Below are positions 27,049 through 39,986 of a stretch of 64,000 bases of DNA, one piece after another. This stretch comes from Microglena sp. YARC (Eukaryota > Chlorophyta > Chlorophyceae > Chlamydomonadales > Chlamydomonadaceae): contig CM039463.1 in NCBI GenBank assembly GCA_022414725.1, positions 75,405,236 to 75,469,235 of the forward strand. Reading direction: 5' to 3'. The position numbers were made by a program, and so were the translations under genes. The notes beneath the pieces were generated by a model, which did no database searches, was not told the DNA's origin, and was given only the letters and a program-made list of their open reading frames with translations. Within the stretch, counting starts at the first letter, position 1; each line of letters begins with the position of its first letter.

Positions 27049-30000
27049 GTAGCAGCCTTCGATGCCCCAATAGAATGCCCAGCATTGCAAGGTCAGCCTT
27101 TGTAGCTAGGGCCAGCATCTTACCTGTAGCAGCCTTCGATGCCCCAAAGAATGCCCATCGTTGCAAGGTCAGCCTCTGTAGCTAGGGCCAGCATCTTACC
27201 TGTAGCAGCCTTCGGTGCCCCAATGGAAGGCCCATCGTTGCAAGGTCAGCCTCTGTAGCTAGGTCCAGCATCATACCTGTAGCAGCCTTCGATGCCCCAA
27301 TAGAATGCCCATCATTGCAAGGTCAGCCTCTGTAGCTAGGGCCAGCATCTTACCTGTAGCAGCCTTCGATGCCCCAATATAAGGCCCATCATTGCAAAGT
27401 CAGCCTCTGTAGCTAGGGCCAGCATCTTACCTGTAGTAGCCTTCGATGCCCCAATAGAATGCCCATCGTTGGAAGGACAGCCACTGTAGCTAGGGCCAGC
27501 ATCTTACCTGTAGCAGCCTTCGGTCCCCCAATGGAAGGCCCATCGTGGCAAGGTCAGCCTCTATAGCTAGGGCCAGCATCTTACCTGTAGCAGCCTTCGA
27601 TGCCCCCATAGAATGCCCAGCATTGCAAGGTCAGCCTTTGTAGCTAGGGCCAGCATCTTACCTGTAGCAGCCTTTGATGCCCCAATAGAATGCCCATCAT
27701 TGCAAGGTCAGCCTTCATGGCTAGGGCCAGCATCTTACCTGTAGCAGCCTTCGATGCCCCAATAGAAGGCTCATCATTGCAAAGTCAGCCTCTGTAGCTA
27801 GGGCTAGCATCTTACCTGTAGCAGCCTTCGATGCCCCAATAGAATGCCCATCATTGCAAAGTCAGCCTCTGTAGCTAGGGCCAGCATCTTACCTGTAGCA
27901 GCCTTCGATGCCCCAATAGAATGCCCATCGTTGCAAGGTCAGCCTCTGTAGCTAGGGCCAGCATCTTACCTGTAGCAGCCTTCGATGCCCTAATAGAATG
28001 CCCATCGTTGCAAGGTCAGTCTCCGTAGCTAGGGCCAGCATCTTACCTGTAGCAGCCTTCGATGCCCCAATAGAATGCCCATCGTTGCAAGGTCAGCCTC
28101 TGTAGCTAGGGCCAGCATCTTACCTGTAGCAGCCTTAGATGCCCCAATGAGAGGCCCATCGTGGCAAAGTCAGCCTCTGTAGCTAGGGCCAGCATCTTAC
28201 CTGTAGCAGCCTTCGATTCCCCAATAATAGAATGCCCATCGTTGCAAGGTCAGCCACTGTAGCTAGGGCCAGCATCTTACCTGTAGCAGCCTTAGATGCC
28301 CCAATGAGAGGCCCATCGTGGCAAAGTCAGCCTCTGTAGCTAGGGCCAGCATCTTACCTGTAGCAGCCTTCGATGCCCCAATAATAGAATGCCCATCGTT
28401 GCTAGGTCAGCCTTTGTAGCTAGGGCCAGCATCTTACTTGTAGCAGCCTTCGATGCCCCAATAGAAGGCCCATCGTTGCAAGGTCAGCCTCTGTAGCTAG
28501 GGCCAGCATCTTACCTGTAGCAGCCTTCGATGCCCCAATGGAAGGCCCATCGTGGCAAGGTCAGCCTTTGTAGCTAGGGCCAGCATCTTACCTGTAGCAG
28601 CCTTCGATGCCCCAATAGAATGCCCATCGTTGCAAGGTCAGCCTCTGTAGCTAGGGCCAGCATCTTACCTGTAGCAGCCTTCGGTGCCCCAATGGAAGGC
28701 CCATCGTTGCAAGGTCAGCCTCTGTAGCTAGGTCCAGCATCATACCTGTAGCAGCCTTCGATGCCCCAATAGAATGCCCATCATTGCAAGGTCAGCCTCT
28801 GTAGCTAGGGCCAGCATCTTACCTGTAGCAGCCTTCGATGCCCCAATAGAAGGCCCATCATTGCAAAGTCAGCCTCTGTAGCTAGGGCCAGCATCTTACC
28901 TGTAGTAGCCTTCGATGCCCCAATAGAATGCCCATCGTTGGAAGGACAGCCACTGTAGCTAGGGCCAGCATCTTACCGGTAGCAGCCTTCGGTCCCCCAA
29001 TGGAAGGCCCATCGTGGCAAGGTCAGCCTCTGTAGCTAGGGCCAGCATCTTACCTGTAGCAGCCTTCGATGCCCCCATAGAATGCCCAGCATTGCAAGGT
29101 CAGCCTTTGTAGCTAGGGCCAGCATCTTACCTGTAGCAGCCTTTGATGCCCCAATAGAATGCCCATCATTGCAAGGTCAGCCTTCATAGCTAGGGCCAGC
29201 ATCTTACCTGTAGCAGCCTTCGATGCCCCAATAGAAGGCTCATCATTGCAAAGTCAGCCTCTGTAGCTAGGGCTAGCATCTTACCTGTAGCAGCCTTCGA
29301 TGCCCCAATAGAATGCCCATCATTGCAAGGTCAGCCTCTGTAGCTAGGGCCAGCATCTTACCTGTAGCAGCCTTCGATGCCCCAATAGAATGCCCATCGT
29401 TGCAAGGTCAGCCTCTGTAGCTAGGGCCAGCATCTTACCTGTAGCAGCCTTCGATGCCCTAATAGAATGCCCATCGTTGCAAGGTCAGTCTCCGTAGCTA
29501 GGGCCAGCATCTTACCTGTAGCAGCCTTCGATGCCCCAATAGAATGCCCATCGTTGCAAGGTCAGCCTTTGTAGCTAGGGCCATCATCTTACCTGTAGCA
29601 GCCTTAGATGCCCCAATGAGAGGCCCATCGTGGCAAGGTCAGCCTCTGTAGCTAGGGCCAGCATCTTACCTGTAGCAGCCTTCGATGCCCCAATAGAATG
29701 CCCATCGTTGCAAAGTCAGCCTCTGTAGCTAGGGCCAGCATCTTACCTGTAGCAGCCTTCGATTCCCCAATAATAGAATGCCCATCGTTGCAGGGTCAGC
29801 CTTTGTAGCTAGGGCCAGCATCTTACTTGTAGCAGCCTTCGATGCCCCAATAGAAGGCCCATCGTTGCAAGGTCAGCCTCCGTAGCTAGGGCCAGCATCT
29901 TACCTGTAGCAGCCTTCGATGCCCCAATAGAATGCCCATCGTTGCAAGGTCAGCCTCTGTAGCTAGGGCCAGCATCTTACCTGTAGCAGCCTTCGATGCC

Positions 30001-33000
30001 CCAATAGAATGCCCATCATTGCAAGGTCAGCCTCTGTAGCTAGGGCCAGCATCTTACCTGTAGCAGCCTTCGATGCCCCAATAGAATGCCCAGCATTGCA
30101 AGGTCAGCCTCTGTAGCTAGGGCCAGCATCTTACCTGTAGTAGCCTTTGATGCCTCAATAGAATGCCCATCGTTGGAAGGACAGCCTCTATAGCTAGGGC
30201 CAGCATCTTACCTGTAGCAGCCTTCGGTCCCCCAAAGGAAGGCCCATAGTGGCAAGGTCAGCCTCTGTAGCTAGGGCCAGCATCTTACCTGTAGCAGCCT
30301 TCGATGCCCCAATAGAATGCCCATCGTTGCAAGGTCAGCCTCTGTAGCTAGGGCCAGCATCTTACCTGTAGCAGCCTTTGATGCCCCAATAGAATGCCCA
30401 TCATTGCAAGGTCAGCCTGCATAGCTAGGGCCAGCATCTTACCTGTAGCAGCCTTCGATGCCCCAATAGAAGGCCAATCATTGCAAAGTCAGCCTCTGTA
30501 GCTAGGGCCAGCATCTTACCTGTAGCAGCCTTTGATGCCCCAATAGAAGGCCCATCATTGCAAAGTCAGCCTCTGTAGCTAGGGCCAGCATCTTACCTGT
30601 AGCAGCCTTCGATGCCCCAATAGAAGGCCCATCATTGCAAAGTCAGCCTCTGTAGCTAGGGCCAGCATCTTACCTGTAGCAGCCTTCGATGCCCAATAGA
30701 AGGCCATCATTGCAAAGTCAGCCTCTGTAGCTAGGGCCAGCATCTTACCTGTAGCAGCCTTGATGCCCCAATAGAAGGCCCATCGTTGCAAAGGTCAGCC
30801 TCTGTAGCTAGGGCCAGCATCTTACCTGTAGCAGCCTTCGATGCCCCAATAGAATGCCCATCGTTGCAAGGTCAGCCTCTGTAGCTAGGGCCAGCATCTT
30901 ACCTGTAGCAGCCTTCGATGCCCAATAGAATGCCCATCATTGCAAAGGTCAGCCTCTGTAGCTAGGGCCAGCATCTTACCTGTAGCAGCCTTCGATGCCC
31001 CAATAGAAGGCCCATCGTTGCAAGGTCAGCCTTGTAGCTAGGGCCAGCATCTTACCTGTAGCAGCCTTCGATGCCCCAATAGAAGGCCCATCATTGCAAA
31101 GTCAGCCTCTGTAGCTAGGGCCAGCATCTTACCTGTAGCAGCCTTCGATGCCCCAATAGAAGGCCCATCGTTGCAAAGGTCAGCCTCTGTAGCTAGGGCC
31201 AGCATCTTACCTGTAGCAGCCTTCGATGCCCCAATAGAATGCCCATCGTTGCAAAGGTCAGCCTCTGTAGCTAGGGCCAGCATCTTACCTGTAGCAGCCT
31301 TCGATGCCCCAATAGAAGGCCCATCGTTGCAAGGTCAGCCTCTGTAGCTAGGGCCAGCATCTTACCTGTAGCAGCCTTTAGATGCCCCAATAGAATGCCC
31401 ATCGTTGCAAAGTCAGCCTCTGTAGCTAGGGCCAGCATCTTACCTGTAGCAGCCTTCGCCCAATGGAAGGCCCATCGTGCAAGGTCAGCCTCTGTAGCTA
31501 GGGCCAGCATCTTACCTGTAGCAGCCTTCGATGCCCCAATAGAATGCCCATCGTTGCAAGGTCAGCCTCTGTAGCTAGGGCCAGCATCTTACCTGTAGCA
31601 GCCTTCGGTGCCCCAATGGAAGGCCCATCGTTGCATGGTCAGCCTCTGTAGCTAGGGCCAGCATCTTACCTGTAGCAGCCTTCGATGCCCCAATAGAATG
31701 CCCATCATTGCAAGGTCAGCCTCTGTAGCTAGGGCCAGCATCTTACCTGTAGCAGCCTTCGGTGCCCCAATAGAAGGCCCATCATTGCAAAGTCAGCCTC
31801 TGTAGCTAGGGCCAGCATCTTACCTGTAGTAGCCTTTGATGCCCCAATAGAATGCCCATCGTTGGAAGTACAGCCTCTATAGCTAGGGCCAGCATCTTAC
31901 CTGTAGCAGCCTTCGGTCACCCAAAGGAAGGCCCATCATGGCAAGGTCAGCCTCTGTAGCTAGGGCCAGCATCTTAACTGTAGCAGCCTTCGATGCCCCA
32001 ATAGAATGCCCATCGTTGCAAGGTCAGCCTCTGTAGCTAGGGCCAGCATCTTACCTGTAGCAGCCTTTGATGCCCCAATAGAATGCCCATCATTGCAAGG
32101 TCAGCCTTCATAGCTAGGGCCAGCATCTAACCTGTAGCAGCCTTCGATGCCCCAATAGAAGGCCAATCATTGCAAAGTCAGCCTCTGTAGCTAGGGCCAG
32201 CATCTTACCTGTAGCAGCCTTCGATGCCCCAATAGAAGGCCAATCATTGCAAAGTCAGCCTCTGTAGCTAGGGCCAGCATCTTACCTGTAGCAGCCTTCG
32301 ATGCCCCAATAGAATGCCCATCATTGCAAGGTCAGCCTCTATAGCTAGGGCCAGCATCTTACCTGTAGCAGCCTTCGATGCCCCAATAGAAGGCTCATCA
32401 TTGCAAAGTCAGCCTCTGTAGCTAGGGCCAGCATCTTACCTGTAGCAGCCTTCGATGCCCCAATAGAATGCCCATCATTGCAAAGTCAGCCTCTGTAGCT
32501 AGGGCCAGCATCTTACCTGTAGCAGCCTTCGATGCCCCAATAGAAGGCCCATCGTTGCAAGGTCAGCCTCTGTAGCTAGGGCCAGCATCTTACCTGTAGC
32601 AGCCTTCGATGCCCCAATGAGAGGCCCATCGTTGCAAAGGTCAGCCTCTGTAGCTAGGGCCAGCATCTTACCTGTAGCAGCCTTCGATGCCCCAATAGAA
32701 TGCCCATCGTTGCAAAGTCAGCCTCTGTAGCTAGGGCCAGCATCTTACCTGTAGCAGCCTTCGATGCCCCAATAGAAGGCCCATCATTGCAAGGTCAGCC
32801 TTGTAGCTAGGGCCAGCATCTTACCTGTAGCAGCCTTCGATGCCCAATAGAAGGCCCATCGTTGCAAGGTCAGCCTCTGTAGCTAGGGCCAGCATCTTAC
32901 CTGTAGCAGCCTTCGATGCCCCAATAGAAGGCCCATCGTTGCAAGGTCAGCCTCTGTAGCTAGGGCCAGCATCTTACCTGTAGCAGCCTTCGATGCCCCA

Positions 33001-36000
33001 ATAGAATGCCCATCGTTGCAAGGTCAGCCTCTGTAGCTAGGGCCAGCATCTTACCTGTAGCAGCCTTCGATGCCCCAATAGAAGGCCCATCGTTGGCAAG
33101 GTCAGCCTTTGTAGCTAGGGCCAGCATCTTACCTGTAGCAGCCTTCGATGCCCCAATAGAATGCCCATCGTTGCAAAGGTCAGCCTCTGTAGCTAGGGCC
33201 AGCATCTTACCTGTAGCAGCCTTCGATGCCCCAATAGAAGGCCCATCATTGCAAAGTCAGCCTCTGTAGCTAGGGCCAGCATCTTACCTGTAGCAGCCTT
33301 CGATGCCCCAATGCCCATCGCCCATTGCAAGGTCAGCCTCTGTAGCTAGGGCCAGCATCTTACCTGTAGCAGCCTTCGATGCCCCAATAGAAGGCCCATC
33401 GTGCAAGGTCAGCCTCTGTAGCTAGGGCCAGCATCTTACCTGTAGCAGCCTTCGATGCCCCAATAGAATGCCCATCGTTGCAAGGTCAGCCTTCTGTAGC
33501 TAGGGCCAGCATCTTACCTGTAGCAGCCTTCGATGCCCCAATAGAAGGCCCATCATTGCAAGGTCAGCCTCTGTAGCTAGGGCCAGCATCTTACCTGTAG
33601 CAGCCTTCGATGCCCCAATAGAATGCCCATCATTGCAAAGGTCAGCCTCTGTAGCTAGGGCCAGCATCTTACCTGTAGCAGCCTTCGATGCCCCAATAGA
33701 AGGCCCATCGTTGCAAGGTCAGCCTCTGTAGCTAGGGCCAGCATCTTACCTGTAGCAGCCTTCGATGCCCCAATAGAAGGCCCATCGTTGCAAGGTCAGC
33801 CTCTATAGCTAGGGCCAGCATCTTACCTGTAGCAGCCTTCGATGCCCCAATAGAAGGCCCATCGTTGCAAGTCAGCCTCTGTAGCTAGGGCCAGCATCTT
33901 ACCTGTAGCAGCCTTCGATGCCCCAATAGAATGCCCATCATTGCAAGGTCAGCCTCTGTAGCTAGGGCCAGCATCTTACCTGTAGCAGCCTTGATGCCCC
34001 AATAGAATGCCCATCATTGCAAGGTCAGCCTCTGTAGCTAGGGCCAGCATCTTACCTGTAGCAGCCTTCGATGCCCCAATAGAAGAATGCCCATCGTTGC
34101 AAAGTCAGCCTCTGTAGCTAGGGCCAGCATCTTACCTGTAGCAGCCTTCGATGCCCCAATAGAAGGCCCATCGTTGCAAGGTCAGCCTCTGTAGCTAGGG
34201 CCAGCATCTTACCTGTAGCAGCCTTCGATGCCCCAATAGAATGCCCATCGTTGCAAGGTCAGCCTCTGTAGCTAGGGCCAGCATCTTACCTGTAGCAGCC
34301 TTCGATGCCCCAATAGAATGCCCATCGTTGCAAAGTCAGCCTTCTGTAGCTAGGGCCAGCATCTTACCTGTAGCAGCCTTCGATCCCTAATAGAAGGCCC
34401 ATCATTGCAAGTCAGCCTCTGTAGCTAGGGCCAGCATCTTACCTGTAGCAGCCTTCGATGCCCCAATAGAATGCCCATCATTGCAAAGTCAGCCTCTGTA
34501 GCTAGGGCCAGCATCTTACCTTGTAGCAGCCTTCGATGCCCCAATAGAAGGCCCATCGTTGCAAGGTCAGCCTCCGTAGCTAGGGCCAGCATCTTACCTG
34601 TAGCAGCCTTCGATGCCCCAATAGAATGCCCATCGTTGCAAGGTCAGCCTCTGTAGCTAGGGCCAGCATCTTACCTGTAGCAGCCTTCGATGCCCCAATG
34701 GAAGGCCCATCGTGCAAGGTCAGCCTCTGTAGCTAGGGCCAGCATCTTACCTGTAGCAGCCTTTCGATGCCCCAATAGAATGCCCAATCATTGCAAGGTC
34801 AGCCTCTGTAGCTAGGGCCAGCATCTTACCTGTAGCAGCCTTCGATGCCCCAATAGAAGGCCAATCATTGCAAAGTCAGCCTCTGTAGCTAGGGCCAGCA
34901 TCTTACCTGTAGCAGCCTTCGATGCCCCAATAGAATGCCCATCGTTGCAAGGTCAGCCTCTGTAGCTAGGGCCAGCATCTTACCTGTAGCAGCCTTCGAT
35001 GCCCTAATAGAATGCCCATCGTTGCAAGGTCAGCCTCCGTAGCTAGGGCCAGCATCTTACCTGTAGCAGCCTTCGATGCACCAATAGAATGCCCATCGTT
35101 GCAAAGTCAGCCTCTGTAGCTAGGGCCAGCATCTTACCTGTAGCAGCCTTCGATGCCCCAATAGAAGGCCCATCGTTGCAAGGTCAGCCTCTGTAGCTAG
35201 GGCCAGCATCTTACCTGTAGCAGACTTTGATGCACCAATAGAATGCCCATCGTGGCAAGGTCAGCCTCTGTAGCTAGGGCCAGCATCTTACCTGTAGCAG
35301 CCTTCGATGCCCCAATAGAATGCCCATCGTTGCAAGGTCAACCTCTGTAGCTAGGGCCAGCATCTTACCTGTAGCAGCCTTCGATGCCCCAATAGAATGC
35401 CCATCGTTGCAAGGTCAGCCTCTGTAGCTAGGGCCAGCATCTTACCTGTAGCAGCCTTCGATGCCCTAATAGAATGCCCATCGTTGCAAGGTCAGCCTCT
35501 GTATCTAGGGCCAGCATCTTACCTGTAGCAGCCTTCGATGCACCAATAGAATGCCCATCGTTGCAAAGTCAGCCTCTGTAGCTAGGGCCAGCATCTTACC
35601 TGTAGCAGACTTCGATGCCCCAATAGAAGGCCCATCGTTGCAAGGTCAGCCTCTGTAGCTAGGGCCAGCATCTTACCTGTAGCAGACTTTGATGCACCAA
35701 TAGAATGCCCATCGTTGCAAGGTCAGCCTCTGTAGCTAGGGCCAGCATCTTACCTGTAGCAGCCTTTGATGCCCCAATAGAATGCCCATCATTGCAAGGT
35801 CAGCCTTCATAGCTAGGGCCAGCATCTAACCTGTAGCAGCCTTCGATGCCCTAATAGAAGGCTCATCATTGCAAAGTCAGCCTCTGTAGCTAGGGCCAGC
35901 ATCTTACCTGTAGCAGCCTTCGATGCCCCAATAGAAGGCCAATCATTGCAAAGTCAGCCTCTGTAGCTAAGGCCAGCATCTTACCTGTAGCAGCCTTCGA

Positions 36001-37366
36001 TGCCCCAATAGAAGGCCCATCGTTGCAAGGTCAGCCTCTGTAGCTAGGGCCAGCATCTTACCTGTAGCAGCCTTAGATGCCTCAATGAGAGGCCCATCGT
36101 GGCAAGGTCAGCCTCTGTAGCTAGGGCCAGCATCTTACCTGTAGCAGCCTTCGATGCCCCAATAGAATGCCCATCGTTGCAAAGTCAGCCTCTGTAGCTA
36201 GGGCCAGCATCTTACCTGTAGCAGCCTTCGATTCCCCAATAATAGAAGTCCCATCATTGCAAAGTCAGCCTCTGTAGCTAGGGCCAGCATCTTACCTGTA
36301 GCAGCCTTCGATGCCCCAATAGAATGCCCATCGTTGCAAGGTCAGCCTTTGTAGCTAGGGCCAGCATCTTACTTGTAGCAGCCTTCGATGCCCCAATAGA
36401 AGGCCCATCGTTGCAAGGTCAGCCTCCGTAGCTAGGGCCAGCATCTTACCTGTAGCAGCCTTCGATGCCCCAATAGAATGCCCATCGTTGCAAGGTCAGC
36501 CTCTGTAGCTAGGGCCAGCATCTTACCTGTAGCAGCCTTCGATGCCCCAATGGAAGGCCCATCGTGGCAAGGTCAGCCTCTGTAGCTAGGGCCAGCATCT
36601 TACCTGTAGCAGCCTTCGATGCCCCAATAGAAGGCCAATCATTGCAAGGTCAGCCTCTGTAGCTAGGGCCAGCATCTTACCTGTAGCAGCCTTCGATGCC
36701 CCAATAGAAGGCCAATCATTGCAAAGTCAGCCTCTGTAGCTAGGGCCAGCATCTTACCTGTAGCAGCCTTCGATGCCCCAATAGAATGCCCATCATTGCA
36801 AGGTCAGCCTCTGTAGCTAGGGCCAGCATCTTACCTGTAGCAGCCTTCGATGCCCTAATAGAATGCCCATCGTTGCAAGGTCAGCCTCCGTAGCTAGGGC
36901 CAGCATCTTACCTGTAGCAGCCTTCGATGCACCAATAGAATGCCCATCGTTGCAAAGTCAGCCTCTGTAGCTAGGGCCAGCATCTTACCTGTAGCAGCCT
37001 TCGATGCCCCAATAGAAGGCCCATCGTTGCAAGGTCAGCCTCTGTAGCTAGGGCCAGCATCTTACCTGTAGCAGACTTTGATGCACCAATAGAATGCCCA
37101 TCGTGGCAAGGTCAGCCTCTGTAGCTAGGGCCAGCATCTTACCTGTAGCAGCCTTCGATGCCCCAATAGAATGCCCATCGTTGCAAGGTCAACCTCTGTA
37201 GCTAGGGCCAGCATCTTACCTGTAGCAGCCTTCGATGCCCCAATAATAGAAGGCCCATCATTGCAAGGTCAGCCTCTGTAGCTAGGGCCAGCATTGTACT
37301 TGTAGCAGCCTTCGCTGCCCCAATAGAATGCCCATCGTTGCAAGGTCAGCCTCTGTAGCTAGGGCT
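27049..37366. repeat. 77-bp satellite array, about 134 units, with higher-order repeats
   Basis: Head-to-tail units of 77 bp (76-80) run unbroken for 10.3 kb. The unit has a constant half (TGTAGCTAGGGCCAGCATCT then TACCTGTAGCAGCC) and a variable half (GATGCCCCAATAGAA then TGCCCATC or GGCCCATC, then TTGCAAGGTC or TTGCAAAGTC). Higher-order order is visible: the rare variant GGAAGGACAG occurs at 27471 and 28940, and AGGTCCAGCATCAT at 27261 and 28730, both 1469 bp apart (19 units). CAGACTTTGATGCACC at 35221 and 37072 is 1851 bp apart (24 units). Short open frames inside are by-products of the repeat. No spacers separate the units. Confidence 0.98.
37356..37366. repeat. Probable target-site duplication TAGCTAGG, left of the LINE
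   Basis: The satellite unit breaks off after TAGCTAGGGC and unrelated sequence follows. TAGCTAGG recurs at 49601-49608, where satellite sequence resumes. Confidence 0.7.
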
Positions 37367-38447
37367 ATGTATACCCCCTGTGGCGCCTTCCTTAACAACC
37401 GACAAACATCGAGAGCAGATTTCGTAGGCGCTACTTCCCCTCCGCATTAGCGGAAACTGGATTCGGAATGCCGCGACGCTAGGCTTTGTAACGATCACAC
37501 CCGCGAGGGAAATGAGCAATGTGCCCCCATCTCAGATCCACCGCTCCCCACCTCCACCTCCTCCAAAGTGATCCATCTCAACTGTCGGCGAGCGAGCAGT
37601 TCGAATCCAGGGAAGCAGCGCTCTGGAAGCACCAGAGCGCAGCAAAACCCATGGAAAAAGGTAGGGAATATCAAAGCGCCCAACGCCTCTGCCAGCATCA
37701 CCCAACCAAATTCTACCACCAAATCCCCGTTCCGGGCGGATTACCAAATCTACACCAAACAAGAAGAACAACACCACGTTTCGAGCGGACACGCTGTCGC
37801 GAAGCGATCCTGGAACACCTGCTATACAGATATTCCAGGATGGGCACCTGCATACCAAATCCCACGATGATCGTCACCACCCTCCGACGAATCCTGACCA
37901 CCATAAAAAAAAATATCATCTCCACTTCCAGCATCAAACAATCAAAAATCACCACCAAACCCTACTATGGAAAAGATACCATCTCCAACGCGACGATCCA
38001 CATCGTCGTCCTTCTTATCCTCCTAACAAGCACAGCCTTCCAACACCACAACACTTGCAACTCTCAAGCCCCACAACCCTCCAACGATACAATGCTCCGA
38101 TATGGCCCCTTCCAATCTAAGCTCCTCACAGGTGAGAACTACGAGTCGTGCCTCCCCAGTAACGACCTGTACTCACGCACCGACCCTCAACCTCCCTTCG
38201 ACCATTGCTGCGTCTCCCTGCTCCGCAACAACACATTCCATCCAAACCAATATCTCCCCCAAATCCACCCTTACTGGGATAATACCGTCCATCGTGGCGA
38301 AGGTGAGAGTCCTATTGAATCCTGCAGATTCAATGGGGGCAAAAGCCTGACGGCAGCCCCCCAAATGGAAAGCATAAGCCTGACGGCAGCTATCCGAACC
38401 TCGCAAATAACAATATCTCCTCGACAGGTCTCAGTGGCACCAAGCCT
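37367..38447 (+). other. LINE 5' region
   Basis: About 1.1 kb before ORF1. A 374-residue open frame (37519-38643) covers most of it and overlaps ORF1 in another frame. Its composition (rich in T, S, P, I, H) looks like C- and A-rich DNA and not a folded protein, so I do not call it a gene. A directly repeated GCATAAGCCTGACGGCAGC/GCAAAAGCCTGACGGCAGC pair lies at about 38339-38391. An internal promoter is expected here in a LINE, but none is recognised. Confidence 0.5.
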
Positions 38448-39986
38448 GTGCTCGAATCCAGAGGGGACGTCCTCTACCCCCCCCGAGGATTCACCGCGCA
38501 ACGCCACGTCTTCCTGGATACTCACCTACAGCGAGCCATCCGAGTCTATGAGACCCACGAGGAAATTGACGCAACCATCCACCCTCCGTCACCCAACGAC
38601 GAATCAGTCTTCCATAACATCGACCCCTTCGCGGCCGAGCTGAGCGACCAAACAGTTGTGACTTACCCCATCCACGGCATTCCCCAAGATGCCAAGATTA
38701 TCAAGGTGGTGCTGGGAGGCATTGATGGCAACACCACCAGCATGAGGCTTACCAACAGGCCCAGACCCGGCTTCTTCCCTGACAATGCCTTGGCTTGCAC
38801 CACCCCTGACTCAGTTGCTAGGCATGTCAACGCAGCATTCCGCCAGATGCCCCCTGGCATACTGGCTGGCGACATCAGTGAGAAGCATGTCGACCAAGTC
38901 TGCAGCACCCCTACTACACCCGTAGAGTGGAAAGTAACAGTCCACATTCATGCCACTCACCTGCACAAACTCCCCCTCCTGACTATCAAACACCTCTGCA
39001 ACTTTGCAGTCCTAGCCAAAAGCAGAAACCTTGAGACAGGGGTACCCACTCTCACCCCTCTAGTAAACACCAACCACCTCATCCCCTGCAAAATCTTAGT
39101 CAATATTGAAGACAGTGAGAGCCTCTATCCCAAGGGCACCATCTCTAGAGCCAACACCATCACTAGACTTACCTCCCTGGGCAGGTCCACCAGAAACCCT
39201 GCCTGGCAGATCATTGATGTTTGTCAGCAGACCAGGATCCCCACCCATACTCCCAGTGGAAGTGTCCTCTCAGAGCAACCCACTGCACCTACTGCCACAA
39301 CACTTGTACCCATTCCCCACTATCCCCCTGGCAGAACAACCAACCCTGCACACCCACCAGCCCCAGGGGCATCTCCAGACCCCCTAGCTGAAGGGGGAGA
39401 TGAGCATATGACAGAAGCACAGGGCACAGATGTCACTGACCCTCCCACACCCTTCTCCAACCCTGATGCCCCTGGCCATGACCATGCCCCTCCCACCAAG
39501 AAGGCCAAGGGGCAGAAGACCAACGCCGCAGATGATGCGGCAGTCGCAGGACCCCCCAGGAAACTCACCTCACCATCACCTCCCCTCAGCTTCTCTGTCC
39601 CAGTGACTTATCCCCCTCCTGACCACCTCGACTTCCACGACATCGAGGAGGTTCGCCGAGCCTCTGAAGCTTACATGCACTCCGACTGGAGGAACATCGA
39701 AGCAGAAGACAAACCCAACTGGCTTGTGAAGCTCGAGGTCATCCTCCAGCTCGCCTTGATTAACAAAGAAGACCACGACGACACCATGACAGTGCATAAC
39801 TCACTCAACTTCATGCTGGTAGAGACCACTCGCGACAAGAGGACTGTCACCAGCGCCATGTGCGCCACTCCCGCAATCAAGGAGTCCATTGAGTCCCTGC
39901 TCCCCCTCCACATCAGGAGGACTGACCACTACAGCCTCTTCATCAGCCCCTCCAACATCCCTCAGATGCCTACCAGTGCTCAGTGA
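38448..39986 (+). CDS. LINE ORF1 protein, main open segment (512 residues)
   Basis: The nucleic-acid-binding protein expected upstream of ORF2. Residues about 90-260 look globular (I-I-K-V-V-L-G-G-I-D-G-N and V-T-V-H-I-H-A-T-H). Residues about 275-340 are proline-rich with acidic patches, followed by a basic P-P-T-K-K-A-K-G-Q-K stretch that may be a nuclear signal, and a helical C-terminal part with D-F-H-D-I-E-E-V-R-R-A-S-E-A-Y. I see no CCHC zinc knuckle and no clear RRM. The frame ends at a TGA overlapping the next open segment, so ORF1 probably continues there after a frame change. The start is the first ATG in frame, and an earlier start in a broken frame is possible. Confidence 0.7.
   Translation: MLESRGDVLYPPRGFTAQRHVFLDTHLQRAIRVYETHEEIDATIHPPSPNDESVFHNIDPFAAELSDQTVVTYPIHGIPQDAKIIKVVLGGIDGNTTSMRLTNRPRPGFFPDNALACTTPDSVARHVNAAFRQMPPGILAGDISEKHVDQVCSTPTTPVEWKVTVHIHATHLHKLPLLTIKHLCNFAVLAKSRNLETGVPTLTPLVNTNHLIPCKILVNIEDSESLYPKGTISRANTITRLTSLGRSTRNPAWQIIDVCQQTRIPTHTPSGSVLSEQPTAPTATTLVPIPHYPPGRTTNPAHPPAPGASPDPLAEGGDEHMTEAQGTDVTDPPTPFSNPDAPGHDHAPPTKKAKGQKTNAADDAAVAGPPRKLTSPSPPLSFSVPVTYPPPDHLDFHDIEEVRRASEAYMHSDWRNIEAEDKPNWLVKLEVILQLALINKEDHDDTMTVHNSLNFMLVETTRDKRTVTSAMCATPAIKESIESLLPLHIRRTDHYSLFISPSNIPQMPTSAQ

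Noticed and set aside
30579..33269. Open frames with 26-residue repeats (M-L-A-L-A-T-E-A-D-L...) in the 77-bp satellite
   Set aside because: They arise only where units are 78 bp long (an extra A), so the frame stays in step for a few units. No start context, no conservation of frame along the array.
27049..37366. CRISPR-like appearance of regular repeats
   Set aside because: Units abut directly with no unique spacers, and the setting is a eukaryotic satellite with transposons.
37519..38643. 374-residue protein gene in the LINE 5' region
   Set aside because: Composition follows the C/A-rich DNA, there is no domain, and it overlaps ORF1 in another frame.
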